The notes beneath the pieces were generated by a model. It worked only from the letters and a program-made list of their open reading frames with translations, was not told the origin of the DNA and made no database searches. Position numbers and translations under genes: made by a program. Shown in pieces: positions 26,452-34,312 of a stretch of 64,000 nt of DNA. The stretch is from Bradyrhizobium sp. 200 (GTDB taxonomy: Bacteria; Pseudomonadota; Alphaproteobacteria; Rhizobiales; Xanthobacteraceae). Where the stretch lies: NCBI RefSeq assembly GCF_023100945.1, contig NZ_CP064689.1, forward strand, positions 8,352,001 to 8,416,000, in the 5' to 3' direction. How positions within the stretch are numbered: position 1 is the stretch's first letter; each line of letters opens with the position of its first letter.

Positions 26452-29328
26452 TTGCGTCTGATCAGGTGCCTTGCGCGCTTTGCGCTGGGCCTCATGATTG
26501 TTGCGGCCGCACCAGCGGCGCACGCCATCGACGCGGTCAGCGTCCGCAGTGACGCGCCTGCCATCGATTTGACCGCCGTGCTCGACCACCAGCGCAGCGA
26601 GACCGACCGCATCCAGGTTTCGACGGCGCCGGGAACCGACGGCATCGTCCGCCGCATCGAGGTCCGCGCCCGCGAAGGCGGACAGAATTGGGTCGTGTTC
26701 GCGCTCGCCAACAACACCGACGACCAGCTCGACCGCCTGATCGTCGCCCCGCATTATCGCATCGTGTCGTCCGGCCTCTTGTGGCCCGACCTTGGCCTGT
26801 CGCGCATCGCGACGATCACGCCGTCGACCGGCGACCGTCCCGAGCGGCAGGAAAGCGCGACCGCCGACATCTTCCGCATCACGCTCGATCCCGGCGCCGT
26901 CATCACCTTCGTGGCGGAATTGCGCACCGACAAGCTGCCGCAGCTCTATCTGTGGGAACCCGACGCCTACAAGGACAAGGTAAACTCGTTCACGCTCTAC
27001 CAGGGCATCGTGATCGGCATCTCCGGGCTCCTGGCACTCGTGCTCACCATTCTGTTCGTGGTCAAGGGCAGCATCATGTTCCCCGCCGCCGCCGCGCTGG
27101 CCTGGGCGGTGCTGGTCTATATCGGCGTCGATTTCGGCTTCTGGGGCAAGGTGCTCGACATGTCGAACAACGCCGAGCGCGTCTGGCGCGCGGCGGGCGA
27201 AGCGATCCTGGCGGCAACTCTATTGGTGTTCCTGTTCGCCTATCTCAATCTCAGCCGCTGGCACGTGCGCTATTCCCACATCACGGTGGGCTGGCTGGCT
27301 TTCCTCGGCTCGCTGGTGGCGCTGGCGCTGTTCGATCCCGCGGTCGCCTCCGGCATTGCGCGCATCTCGCTGGTGCTGATCGCCTTCGCCGGCTTTGCGC
27401 TGATCGTCTACCTCTCGACGCATGGTTTCGACCGCGCGGTGCTCTTGATCCCGACCTGGTTCCTGCTGGTGGTCTGGGTGATCGCGGCCGGCATGACGGT
27501 GGCGGGCTCCGTGACCAACGACATCGTGGGCCCCGCGCTGCTCGGCGGCCTCGTGCTGATCGTGATGCTGATCGGATTTACGGTCATGCAGCACGCGTTC
27601 GCCGGCGGCGGCGCGACCACCGGCATTGTCTCCGACATCGAGCGCCGCGCGCTGGCGCTGACGGGCTCCGGCGACCTGATCTGGGACTGGGACGTCTCCG
27701 CCGACAAGGTGTTCACGAGTCCCGAGACCGAAAGCCTGCTCGGGCTCAAACGCGGCACGCTGGAAGGCCCGGCCGCAAAATGGCTCGAGGTGCTGCACCC
27801 GCTCGACCAGGATCGCTTCCGCGCCGCGCTGGACAGCGTGCTCGACCAGCGCCGCGGCCGGCTGGTGCAGGATTTCCGCCTGCGTACGCCCGACGGTCAT
27901 TTCATGTGGTTCGCGCTCAAAGCGCGCCCGGTGGTCGGCTCCGACGGCGAGGTCTCGCGCGTGGTCGGCACGCTCACCGACGTGACCGAGATCAAGAACG
28001 CCGAAGAGCGCATGCTCCATGACTCCGTGCATGACAACCTCACGGGTCTTCCGAACCGCAAATTGTTCATCGACCGGCTCGGCGCGGTAGCCAATTTCAC
28101 CAAGAGCATGCCGAACCTGCGGCCGACGCTGATGGTGATCGACCTCGACCGCTTCAAGCAGGTCAATGATTCCGTCGGCATCGCGGTCGGCGATTCCATT
28201 CTGCTGACACTGGCGCGGCGGCTGACGCGCATCCTGAAACCGCAGGACACGCTGGCGCGGCTGGCCGGCGACCAGTTCGGCCTGATCCTGATGTCGGAAC
28301 AGGACCCGGCGCGCATCACCGCGTTCGCCGAAACCATCCGCAAGACCATCCGCGCGCCGATCGCCTTCAACGACCGCGAGATCTTCCTGACCGCTTCCAT
28401 CGGCCTTGCGCTGTCAGACCCGCAGACGCAGCTCACCGACGAGATCATCAAGGACGCCGAGCTTGCGATGTATCACTCCAAGCGCATCGGCGGCGATCGC
28501 ATCGACGTCTACAAGCCGGCGATGCGCGCACGCAAGACCGACCGCCTGACGCTGGAAAGCGAACTCCGCCGCGCCATCGAGCGGCAGGAAATCACCATTC
28601 TGTACCAGCCGATCGTGCGACTGGAAGACCGCTCGATCGCCGGCTTCGAGGCGCTGGCGCGCTGGGACCATCCCAAGCTCGGCCGGATGTCGCCGTCGGA
28701 ATTCATCTCGATTGCCGAGGAAATCGGCCTGATCGTCGATCTCGGCATGTTCGTGCTCGACCAGACCGCGCGGCAGCTTTCGGTGTGGCAGCGCGCGATG
28801 CGCTCGCGCGAGCCGATCTTCGCTTCCGTCAACGTCTCCTCGCGGCAGTTGCTGCGCCACGATTTGATCCACGATATACGCACCGTGCTGTCGCGCTCGT
28901 CGGTGGCGCGCGGCACACTGAAACTGGAACTCACCGAGTCGCTTGTGATGGAGAATCCGGAGCACGCGGCACAGATGCTGGCGCGGATCCGCGAGCTCGG
29001 CACCGGACTGTCGCTCGACGATTTCGGCACCGGTCATTCCTCGCTGGCCTATCTGCAGCGCTTCCCCTTCGACACCATCAAGATCGACCAGTCCTTCGTG
29101 CGCACCACGAGCCGCGGCACGCGGCCGGTGATCCTGAAATCGATCATCGCGCTGGCGCACGATCTCGGCATGGACGTGGTCGCGGAAGGCGCCGAGACGG
29201 ATTCGGATGCGGTCGAGCTCTATCAGCTCGGCTGCGAATACGCGCAGGGCTTTGCCTTCGGTGAGCCGATGGACGCGGACGCCGCGATGCGGCTGCTCAC
29301 GGAAGAACGGCTGGAAGCGGCGAGTTGA
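26452..29328 (+). CDS. Membrane GGDEF-EAL protein with degenerate GGDEF, predicted c-di-GMP phosphodiesterase
   Basis: A 958-residue protein from a TTG start with GGAG eight bases upstream; this gives a signal peptide ending AHAIDAV. A periplasmic domain (to about 175) is followed by about seven TM helices (180-385), a PAS domain (about 400-520, LIWDWDVSADKVFTSPETESLLGL), GGDEF and EAL. The GGDEF site reads AGDQF (605-609), so cyclase activity is unlikely. The EAL domain keeps E733-A-L735, the metal pair D856-D857 in DDFGTG and KIDQSF, so c-di-GMP hydrolysis is likely. The layout resembles 7TM-DISM receptors. The c-di-GMP synthase gene at 37.4 kb is separate. Confidence 0.88.
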   Translation: MRLIRCLARFALGLMIVAAAPAAHAIDAVSVRSDAPAIDLTAVLDHQRSETDRIQVSTAPGTDGIVRRIEVRAREGGQNWVVFALANNTDDQLDRLIVAPHYRIVSSGLLWPDLGLSRIATITPSTGDRPERQESATADIFRITLDPGAVITFVAELRTDKLPQLYLWEPDAYKDKVNSFTLYQGIVIGISGLLALVLTILFVVKGSIMFPAAAALAWAVLVYIGVDFGFWGKVLDMSNNAERVWRAAGEAILAATLLVFLFAYLNLSRWHVRYSHITVGWLAFLGSLVALALFDPAVASGIARISLVLIAFAGFALIVYLSTHGFDRAVLLIPTWFLLVVWVIAAGMTVAGSVTNDIVGPALLGGLVLIVMLIGFTVMQHAFAGGGATTGIVSDIERRALALTGSGDLIWDWDVSADKVFTSPETESLLGLKRGTLEGPAAKWLEVLHPLDQDRFRAALDSVLDQRRGRLVQDFRLRTPDGHFMWFALKARPVVGSDGEVSRVVGTLTDVTEIKNAEERMLHDSVHDNLTGLPNRKLFIDRLGAVANFTKSMPNLRPTLMVIDLDRFKQVNDSVGIAVGDSILLTLARRLTRILKPQDTLARLAGDQFGLILMSEQDPARITAFAETIRKTIRAPIAFNDREIFLTASIGLALSDPQTQLTDEIIKDAELAMYHSKRIGGDRIDVYKPAMRARKTDRLTLESELRRAIERQEITILYQPIVRLEDRSIAGFEALARWDHPKLGRMSPSEFISIAEEIGLIVDLGMFVLDQTARQLSVWQRAMRSREPIFASVNVSSRQLLRHDLIHDIRTVLSRSSVARGTLKLELTESLVMENPEHAAQMLARIRELGTGLSLDDFGTGHSSLAYLQRFPFDTIKIDQSFVRTTSRGTRPVILKSIIALAHDLGMDVVAEGAETDSDAVELYQLGCEYAQGFAFGEPMDADAAMRLLTEERLEAAS

Positions 29329-29333
29329 TTTCC

Positions 29334-29372
29334 TCGTCGCCCCTGCGAACGCAGGGGCCCATACGCCGCGGC
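29334..29372. repeat. Single arm of a GTCGTCCCTGCGAACG-family repeat
   Basis: CGTCGCCCCTGCGAACGCAG followed by GGGCCCATACGCCGCGG. Only the left arm is recognisable; the inverted right arm seen in other copies is absent. Confidence 0.7.
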
Positions 29373-29450
29373 TTGCCCGTGAAGTGATGGAGCTAATAGC
29401 CTTCGCTATAACGGCTATTCGGAATTTCGTGTTGAAACACCAGGCCTCAG

Positions 29451-29849
29451 TCAGATCCAGTTTTCGGCTCTGACCCCCGGCATACGGGCGAACTCGCGCA
29501 TATTGTTGGTGACGACGATCAAGCCTTCGCTGCGGGCATGACCGCCGATTTGCATGTCGTGCGGACCACCGGGTGTTCCCGCGCGCTCCAGTTCCGCTCG
29601 GACCTGACCGTAGTGCGCAGCCGCCTTCTCAGCAAAGGGCAGCACATCGAGGCGCGCCACAAAATGCTCGATTGCCGTTAGGTTGTGGGCGCGGCGTGCA
29701 GACTTTTCTGCGCCATAGTGCAACTCGCCGAGCGTGATGCTGGAGATGCAGAGTTGCTCGGCCAATGCATTGAACTTTTCACGCAGCTCGATCGGATAGT
29801 TCTTCATGACATAGATGCAGATGTTTGTGTCAAGCATGTAGGTAAGCAT
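29451..29849 (-). CDS. vapC: VapC-type PIN-domain toxin
   Basis: A 132-residue PIN-domain ribonuclease. The acidic residues are in place: D7 in YMLDTNI, E in LGELHYGA (about 42), D in GGPHDMQIGGHARS (about 98), and the VVTNNMREFARMPG segment near the end. VapC toxins cut tRNA or rRNA when freed from their antitoxin. The start codon overlaps the vapB stop by one base, and the VapB protein should neutralise it. The H-D-M-Q variant of the usual N-D-L/M-x-I-A motif keeps the acid. Confidence 0.9.
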   Translation of the reverse strand: MLTYMLDTNICIYVMKNYPIELREKFNALAEQLCISSITLGELHYGAEKSARRAHNLTAIEHFVARLDVLPFAEKAAAHYGQVRAELERAGTPGGPHDMQIGGHARSEGLIVVTNNMREFARMPGVRAENWI

Positions 29850-30082
29850 CAGAGCGGCTCGCGCTCCTCGGCTGCGGGCTGCTTACGCTCGACCATGAAA
29901 TCCTCGCTCGCGCGCGGTCCGTTCTGAAACAGATCATCCCACCGTTTGCCTTGAGGCACGATCACACGGCTGCGGCCAATCTTCAGAATATCGACGTGAT
30001 GCACATTCTCCGGAAAGGCGACGGCCTTGGGTAGGCGAACAGCCTGACTGCGATTGCTTGTGAACACCGTAGAGCTCGTCAT
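29849..30082 (-). CDS. vapB: VapB-type antitoxin, AbrB/SpoVT fold
   Basis: A 77-residue antitoxin. The N-terminal SpoVT/AbrB swapped-hairpin domain reads TSSTVFTSNRSQAVRLPKAVAFPENV and binds the operator. The C-terminal tail (WDDLFQNGPRASEDFMVERKQ) should wrap around VapC. I use the ATG with GGGGG about six bases upstream; a GTG two codons earlier is possible. A palindrome lies just upstream (30095-30115), consistent with autoregulation. Confidence 0.88.
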   Translation of the reverse strand: MTSSTVFTSNRSQAVRLPKAVAFPENVHHVDILKIGRSRVIVPQGKRWDDLFQNGPRASEDFMVERKQPAAEEREPL

Positions 30083-30094
30083 GCGCACCCCCTT

Positions 30095-30115
30095 GTATAT
30101 CCAATTGGGATATAC
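30095..30115. promoter_or_regulatory. Palindromic operator upstream of vapBC
   Basis: The perfect inverted repeat GTATATCC-N5-GGATATAC lies 13 bases upstream of the vapB ATG. VapBC complexes typically bind such sites through the AbrB-like domain to repress their own promoter. The AT-rich arms stand out in a GC-rich genome. Confidence 0.8.
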
Positions 30116-30278
30116 CTATGGCAGTGGCAGTATTTTTACAAGGGCAAAGAACGTCCCGTCAGCGACATCAGCCGAGGCGACCAGCATCCCCAGATTCCGC
30201 ACGAAAATCCGAACAGCCGCTATAACAACGCCCTGTGGCTATTGGTCCCCGCCTTCCCTGCGCGCGGCCTGCCGCGTC

Positions 30279-31826
30279 TTACCACCAGCCCGGTTGCATC
30301 GGACGATAGTACTGGCCGCCGCCACGGCGGCGCGTGTTGCCGATTTGGGGGGCCGGATCGCGCGGGAAATTGAAGAAGCCGAAGCCGTTGTCGCCCTGGA
30401 CATCGTCGCTCGCAACAAGGACATCGGGCGTAGGCCGGCGCGTTATAAAGCCGCCCTGGGGCTCAGTGCTCAGCACCGCGACGAACTCGGTGCGATAGTT
30501 GGTCTCGCTGCTCAGCGGCTCGTCCGAGATGACGATCGAGGATCGCGGCAATGCGGTCGGCGCGATGCGATCGAGCACCTGCTGCGGGATGGTGATGCGG
30601 TCGAGCGCGGCCCTGGCGTCGTCGCCATTGTCGATCGTGACCGCGGTCCAGCGCAGGCCGGCCTCGTTGCGCGCCACCGCCGTGAACACATGCGTGCCGA
30701 TCGGTCTTTCGGGATTGCGGATCGTGAGCGGAATCTCAATTGTCGCATCGAACACGATGCCGCCGCCGTCAGGTGCCGGCTTATGCGTGGGGCGGCGCAC
30801 GTAAAGCTTCTGCGTCGCGCGGCTGATGTAGATCGAGATTGGCTCGAGCGCGAGCTTCGCCTCGCTCGCCGCTTTGGCAGTGTCGGCCTTCCGCGTCTGC
30901 GCCGTCTTGGCGGCTTCCTTTGCGGCAGCGGCGGCGCCGGGCTTGGACTTCGCGTCGTCCCTGGCGGTGTCGAGCTGCGTCCCCAGTTCCGCGGCCTTGG
31001 CGGCGGCCTTCTGCTTGAGGTTCTCGGCCCGTGCCTTGGCCTCGTCGGTCTTTGCGGCGGCAAGCGCTTTGTCGGCGTAAGCGAGCTCGGCGTCGGCGCG
31101 CGTCTTGAGCCGTTCCAGCTTGCGCAGCGACACCTTGAGCGACGCCGCCTCGCTCGCCGCTGTCGCGGCGGCATTCTTCGCCTCCCCGGCCGTCCTGGCC
31201 GCCTCCGCGGCCTCGCGAGCGAGTGTCTCGGCGCGCGTCGGTGCAGCCGCAATGGCCTCCGGCCTCGGCACGAATAGCGCCGGGTGGGAGAACTCGACCG
31301 GCTCGGCGTCATCGGGCGAAACGATTACCCGCATCCCGATCCGCGTCTTGTCGAACAGCTTCTCCGCAAAGCCAAAGGGCATCCGCACGCAGCCGTGCGA
31401 GGCCGCATATCCGGGCAGCGGCCCGCCGTGCAGCGCGATTCCGTTCCAGGTGATGCGCTGCATGTTCGGCATCTCGGCATCGTCATAGAGGCTCGAGCGG
31501 TGGTCCTTATTCTTCTCGAGGATGGCGAACACGCCGGCTGGCGTCTCGCGTCCCGTGGTGCCGGTCGAAACCGGCGCGCGCAAGATCCAGCCATCGGCGT
31601 CGTAGATAGTGACCTGCTGAGTCTTGATCGACACGATCGCCATGATCGGCTCGCCTGCATCACGCGGCGCCGCCGCCTCGGTGGGGGGCTTGGGGCGCGC
31701 CTGTCTCGCCGCGGCGTCGGCGGTCAGCGCCGTCAGTGCGGCCATCACCGTGAGCGGCACAACGGCGGGGGAACCCCAACGCCGTATCGCCACGGTGGAT
31801 CGCGCCGTCGTAAATCGCTTCACCAT
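30279..31826 (-). CDS. Exported L,D-transpeptidase with a second, non-catalytic YkuD-like domain
   Basis: A 515-residue protein with an N-terminal signal anchor (about 20-40). A complete YkuD domain (about 58-170) has H133 in IALHGGPLPGY and SHGCVRMP with catalytic C146; it cross-links peptidoglycan (3-3 links) or attaches proteins to it. Residues about 190-320 are Ala/Lys/Glu-rich coiled coil. A second YkuD-like domain follows (about 325-470: ISIYISRATQKLYVRR, PIGTHVFTAV) without the SHGC motif. The C-terminal tail is Arg/Gly/Tyr-rich. The tandem layout is known in rhizobial homologues; the second domain may bind substrate. Confidence 0.87.
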   Translation of the reverse strand: MVKRFTTARSTVAIRRWGSPAVVPLTVMAALTALTADAAARQARPKPPTEAAAPRDAGEPIMAIVSIKTQQVTIYDADGWILRAPVSTGTTGRETPAGVFAILEKNKDHRSSLYDDAEMPNMQRITWNGIALHGGPLPGYAASHGCVRMPFGFAEKLFDKTRIGMRVIVSPDDAEPVEFSHPALFVPRPEAIAAAPTRAETLAREAAEAARTAGEAKNAAATAASEAASLKVSLRKLERLKTRADAELAYADKALAAAKTDEAKARAENLKQKAAAKAAELGTQLDTARDDAKSKPGAAAAAKEAAKTAQTRKADTAKAASEAKLALEPISIYISRATQKLYVRRPTHKPAPDGGGIVFDATIEIPLTIRNPERPIGTHVFTAVARNEAGLRWTAVTIDNGDDARAALDRITIPQQVLDRIAPTALPRSSIVISDEPLSSETNYRTEFVAVLSTEPQGGFITRRPTPDVLVASDDVQGDNGFGFFNFPRDPAPQIGNTRRRGGGQYYRPMQPGWW

Positions 31827-32125
31827 GCCATGCCCCGGTTGAAATGCCTGTCCGCGCTTGCGTCGATCAAAGTGTCAGATCGTGACTTTTGGATTAACCA
31901 ACCGCCGCCACCATCCACGCCGCCAATTCGCTACTGGAACCATCGGCACGTTCCGCTGGCAATTCTCTCATATACGACAGCCCGCTTAGCCGGAAGGGTC
32001 GCGGCTGAAATTGGCACTTTTTGGACGTGCGGCATGTTGCGAGACGACGTCTGCTTTGGAAGGAGAAGCGGACATCCGTTTCATAATGCCCGGCTTCCGA
32101 AATTGGACCCGAAGCGGATGTTAGC
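31827..32125. other. Intergenic region with degenerate repeat, no gene seen
   Basis: About 300 bases. The right part (around 32035-32125) contains GGAGAAGCGGACATC and GGACCCGAAGCGGATG, which look like two halves of a decayed dispersed repeat. I find no supportable gene. Confidence 0.5.
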
Positions 32126-32662
32126 TCATTCGACTTGCCGCAAATTGTCCCAAAGATAAGAAATGACCTTCTCCTTGGTACCGCCCGTTTCTATCAATGT
32201 CTCGGTTTCTGTTGCTGCCCGCGCACCCCTGCGCTCATAAAATGCGCGTGCCAAAGAATTTCTGCTGAGGACGGTTGCGATCATAGCTTTGAAGCCGTTG
32301 CTACTGGCGTAGTCAGCGCACACCTTCAACAGAGCCTTGCCTGCGCCCTTCCCGATATGCTCGGGATCTAGGTAAATCGCGTAGAGTTCCGCGACATCAT
32401 TTTTATTTGTTGGCCCGACATCCGCAAACCCAATCATCACGTCATCGTCAAACGCTACGAACACACCGAACGGGTCGCCAATAGCCAGATGACCTCTATC
32501 CTTTTCAACCCAGCGGTAAGCCCGGTCTTCAATAGAAAGGCCGTTTAGGTACTCAAGTGTATAGATATCCCGGTAAGCTGCGCGAGTGGCTACGATATGA
32601 ATCCGGGCAACTTCAATGGCATCGTCTCGAGAGGCTCGCCTTATTCGAAAATTTTGATTCAT
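32126..32662 (-). CDS. GNAT family N-acetyltransferase
   Basis: A 178-residue acetyltransferase. It starts FRIRRASRDDAIEVARIH, has the acetyl-CoA motif AIYLDPEHIGKGAGKALLKVCADYA (consensus G-x-G-x-G/A near residue 110) and ends with NSLARAFYERRGA. The core is complete. The gene is visibly more AT-rich than most of the window and is flanked by decayed repeats, which hints at recent acquisition. The ribosome-binding site is weak. The substrate is unknown. Confidence 0.82.
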   Translation of the reverse strand: MNQNFRIRRASRDDAIEVARIHIVATRAAYRDIYTLEYLNGLSIEDRAYRWVEKDRGHLAIGDPFGVFVAFDDDVMIGFADVGPTNKNDVAELYAIYLDPEHIGKGAGKALLKVCADYASSNGFKAMIATVLSRNSLARAFYERRGARAATETETLIETGGTKEKVISYLWDNLRQVE

Positions 32663-33033
32663 TCAAAGTAATTAACATGATCCATGGAGCTAACAAAGTG
32701 TCCGTTCGCGGCGTGTCCGCTATCGGCACGAAACGGACCAACCACGCTGTTGGGTCGATGTCAGTTGACGGGGAAAGAGCAGACCCAGCGACAGCCAGCC
32801 GAACACCAACCTAAGCGAACATCGGGTTAGCCGATGGGCTCGGACATAGAAAGACCGCACCAAACTCTCGCCTGTTTCGATCCCTAGATCGCCATGACCT
32901 TTCTTCGAATCGTCATCCCGCTCCAGGTTCTTGTTTGCACATGATCTCCGCGCAAACGCGTTCTGCGTTCGTCGCGAGCGAAAACCGGTACCCACTTTTA
33001 CGCTAACGCGGCCCTTCGGGTCCGGATCATGCT
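32663..33033. other. Intergenic region with palindromic repeat and decayed sequence
   Basis: About 370 bases without a gene I can support. The right half is the palindromic repeat at 32938-33032. The left half has GTGTCCGTTCGCGG-type sequence of the sort found in decayed dispersed repeats. Confidence 0.55.
32938..33032. repeat. Palindromic intergenic repeat, copy 2
   Basis: The ends GCACATGATC (32938) and GATCATGC (33025-33032) are inverted, and the inside carries AAAACCGGTACCC and CCCTTCGGGTCC. These internal strings match copy 1 at 906-972. Confidence 0.75.
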
Positions 33034-33681
33034 CTAATCCTTGGCGCGCAATATGCTGATCCGCGTTTCATCGACGAAACTCTTGATGTCCTGATCGGGG
33101 CGGCGGAACAGATGACGTTCGACGATGAGCGAACGGCCGCTGATCGTCTTGGTGCAGCGTTCCTTCAGGTAGACGCCACCCACTGGCTGGTCTCCCGCTT
33201 CGGGCTGACCTTCACTGCATGCCCAGCCTTCCGGGCCGTAGCGCGATTTGGCCTGTAGGCCCAGGAGAAACGCCTTCTTCCGGATATAGAGGCGCGCCTT
33301 CGGATCGGTCTCGATCTGCAAACCGGCGACATGGCCGGTATCGTCGATCAGCAAGGTCAGGATCGCGGGATGGCCCGCCACCATCGTGCCGTCGCGGCTG
33401 GTCGATGGATCGTAACCAAATCGAATCGCCCGTGCTCCATCCGCGCCGGCAGGACAGTCCCGCCAATCCTTCCAGCCAGCCAGTGTTTGCTTCGGATCCG
33501 CCGCGCAAGAGAAATCGACGTAGCCCGACTCCGCCAGTTCGGTCGCGGCCATTCCGAGGCGAATGTCGCGCAGATCGTTACCGCCGAACTCTTCCGTTCG
33601 TGCCGGCGAGTGCGCAAGTGCGACGGCCTGCCAGACAAGCAGGCCCGCGGCAAGAACTCCCGATCGCGTCAGTCTGTCCAT
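33034..33681 (-). CDS. Exported protein of unknown function in the PQQ dehydrogenase cassette
   Basis: A 215-residue protein whose start overlaps the cytochrome c stop by one base (TGATG). A signal peptide covers about 1-25 (LAAGLLVWQAVALAHS). The mature part has four cysteines (FSCAAD, WRDCPAG, WACSEG, ERCTKT) that could form two disulfides. It contains DIRLGMAATELAESGYVDF, a pattern of small exported proteins with a LGM-x-x-x-E motif. I do not recognise a named family. The tight coupling suggests it serves the dehydrogenase-cytochrome pair, for example in assembly or electron transfer; that is inference. Confidence 0.65.
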   Translation of the reverse strand: MDRLTRSGVLAAGLLVWQAVALAHSPARTEEFGGNDLRDIRLGMAATELAESGYVDFSCAADPKQTLAGWKDWRDCPAGADGARAIRFGYDPSTSRDGTMVAGHPAILTLLIDDTGHVAGLQIETDPKARLYIRKKAFLLGLQAKSRYGPEGWACSEGQPEAGDQPVGGVYLKERCTKTISGRSLIVERHLFRRPDQDIKSFVDETRISILRAKD

Positions 33682-34253
33682 CACCGATCCTTCCCCGTGC
33701 TGGCGGTCGCATGATCCGGCTTCTGCGGCTCGGTCTTGTAGACGTCGCACACCCGCGACGTGTTTGAGAAGAAGGCGACGCATTCCGCGTAAGTGGGTTC
33801 GCCGGCGCCCTTGATGTGGGCGATCACGTAGTCGGCGACGGCTTCGATATCCTTCGGCCGCAGAAACGTTCCGCCCTCGGGCGGCATCTGTGGCCCCGCA
33901 TCGTGGCGGTTCATGTCGTAGCATTTCGTCTCATCGTAGGCGCCGCGCATGAAGAACGGCATCCCCGTGCCCGGCCGCCCGCAGCCGACGGTTTCAACGA
34001 TCTGATCCCGCGTCAGTTCGGTCTTGCGCAGCGACAGCGCATCACCGCCATAGCCGCCGCCGCCATTGCCGTGCCATTTGTGGCAGCCCACGCAGTTTGC
34101 GCGACTGAACACCGCCTTGCCGGCATTGGTCGGATCCGAGGCCGGCGCCTGCGCCGACTGGCCGTAGGCAGTGGCCGGCATCGAAAAATCCAGGGCCACG
34201 ACGCTCGCGAGCAGCAGGCCTGCCGCCGCCAGAAGTCTCTTGAAGATCATCAT
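33681..34253 (-). CDS. Exported class I c-type cytochrome
   Basis: A 190-residue protein starting MMIFKRLLAAAGLLLASVVAL, a signal peptide. The heme motif is CVGCH in FSRANCVGCHKWHGNGGGGYG; the distal methionine is probably in QMPPEGG or GMPFFMRG. Further cysteines lie in ETVGCGRPG, ETKCYDM and near the C-terminus (YAECVAFF, SRVCDVY). It follows the PQQ dehydrogenase by 59 bases, so it is its likely electron acceptor. The interval holds a stable hairpin (34273-34301). Confidence 0.87.
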   Translation of the reverse strand: MMIFKRLLAAAGLLLASVVALDFSMPATAYGQSAQAPASDPTNAGKAVFSRANCVGCHKWHGNGGGGYGGDALSLRKTELTRDQIVETVGCGRPGTGMPFFMRGAYDETKCYDMNRHDAGPQMPPEGGTFLRPKDIEAVADYVIAHIKGAGEPTYAECVAFFSNTSRVCDVYKTEPQKPDHATASTGKDR

Positions 34254-34272
34254 TGCGTCTCTTGTCGAGGAA

Positions 34273-34301
34273 GCGAGGGCCCGCGCTTGACGGGCCCCCG
34301 C
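34273..34301 (-). promoter_or_regulatory. Intra-operon hairpin between dehydrogenase and cytochrome genes
   Basis: GCGAGGGCCCG and CGGGCCCCCGC pair over 11 positions with one mismatch and a seven-base loop. There is no U-run, so it is more likely an mRNA-stability or expression-tuning stem than a full terminator. Confidence 0.65.
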
Positions 34302-34312
34302 TTTCGAGGATG

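Noticed and set aside
30117..30278. A possible coding fragment between the vapBC operator and the L,D-transpeptidase gene
   Set aside because: One plus-strand frame reads like plausible protein (YKGKERPVSDISRGD), but it has no start and no family match that I recognise, and other frames are equally open.
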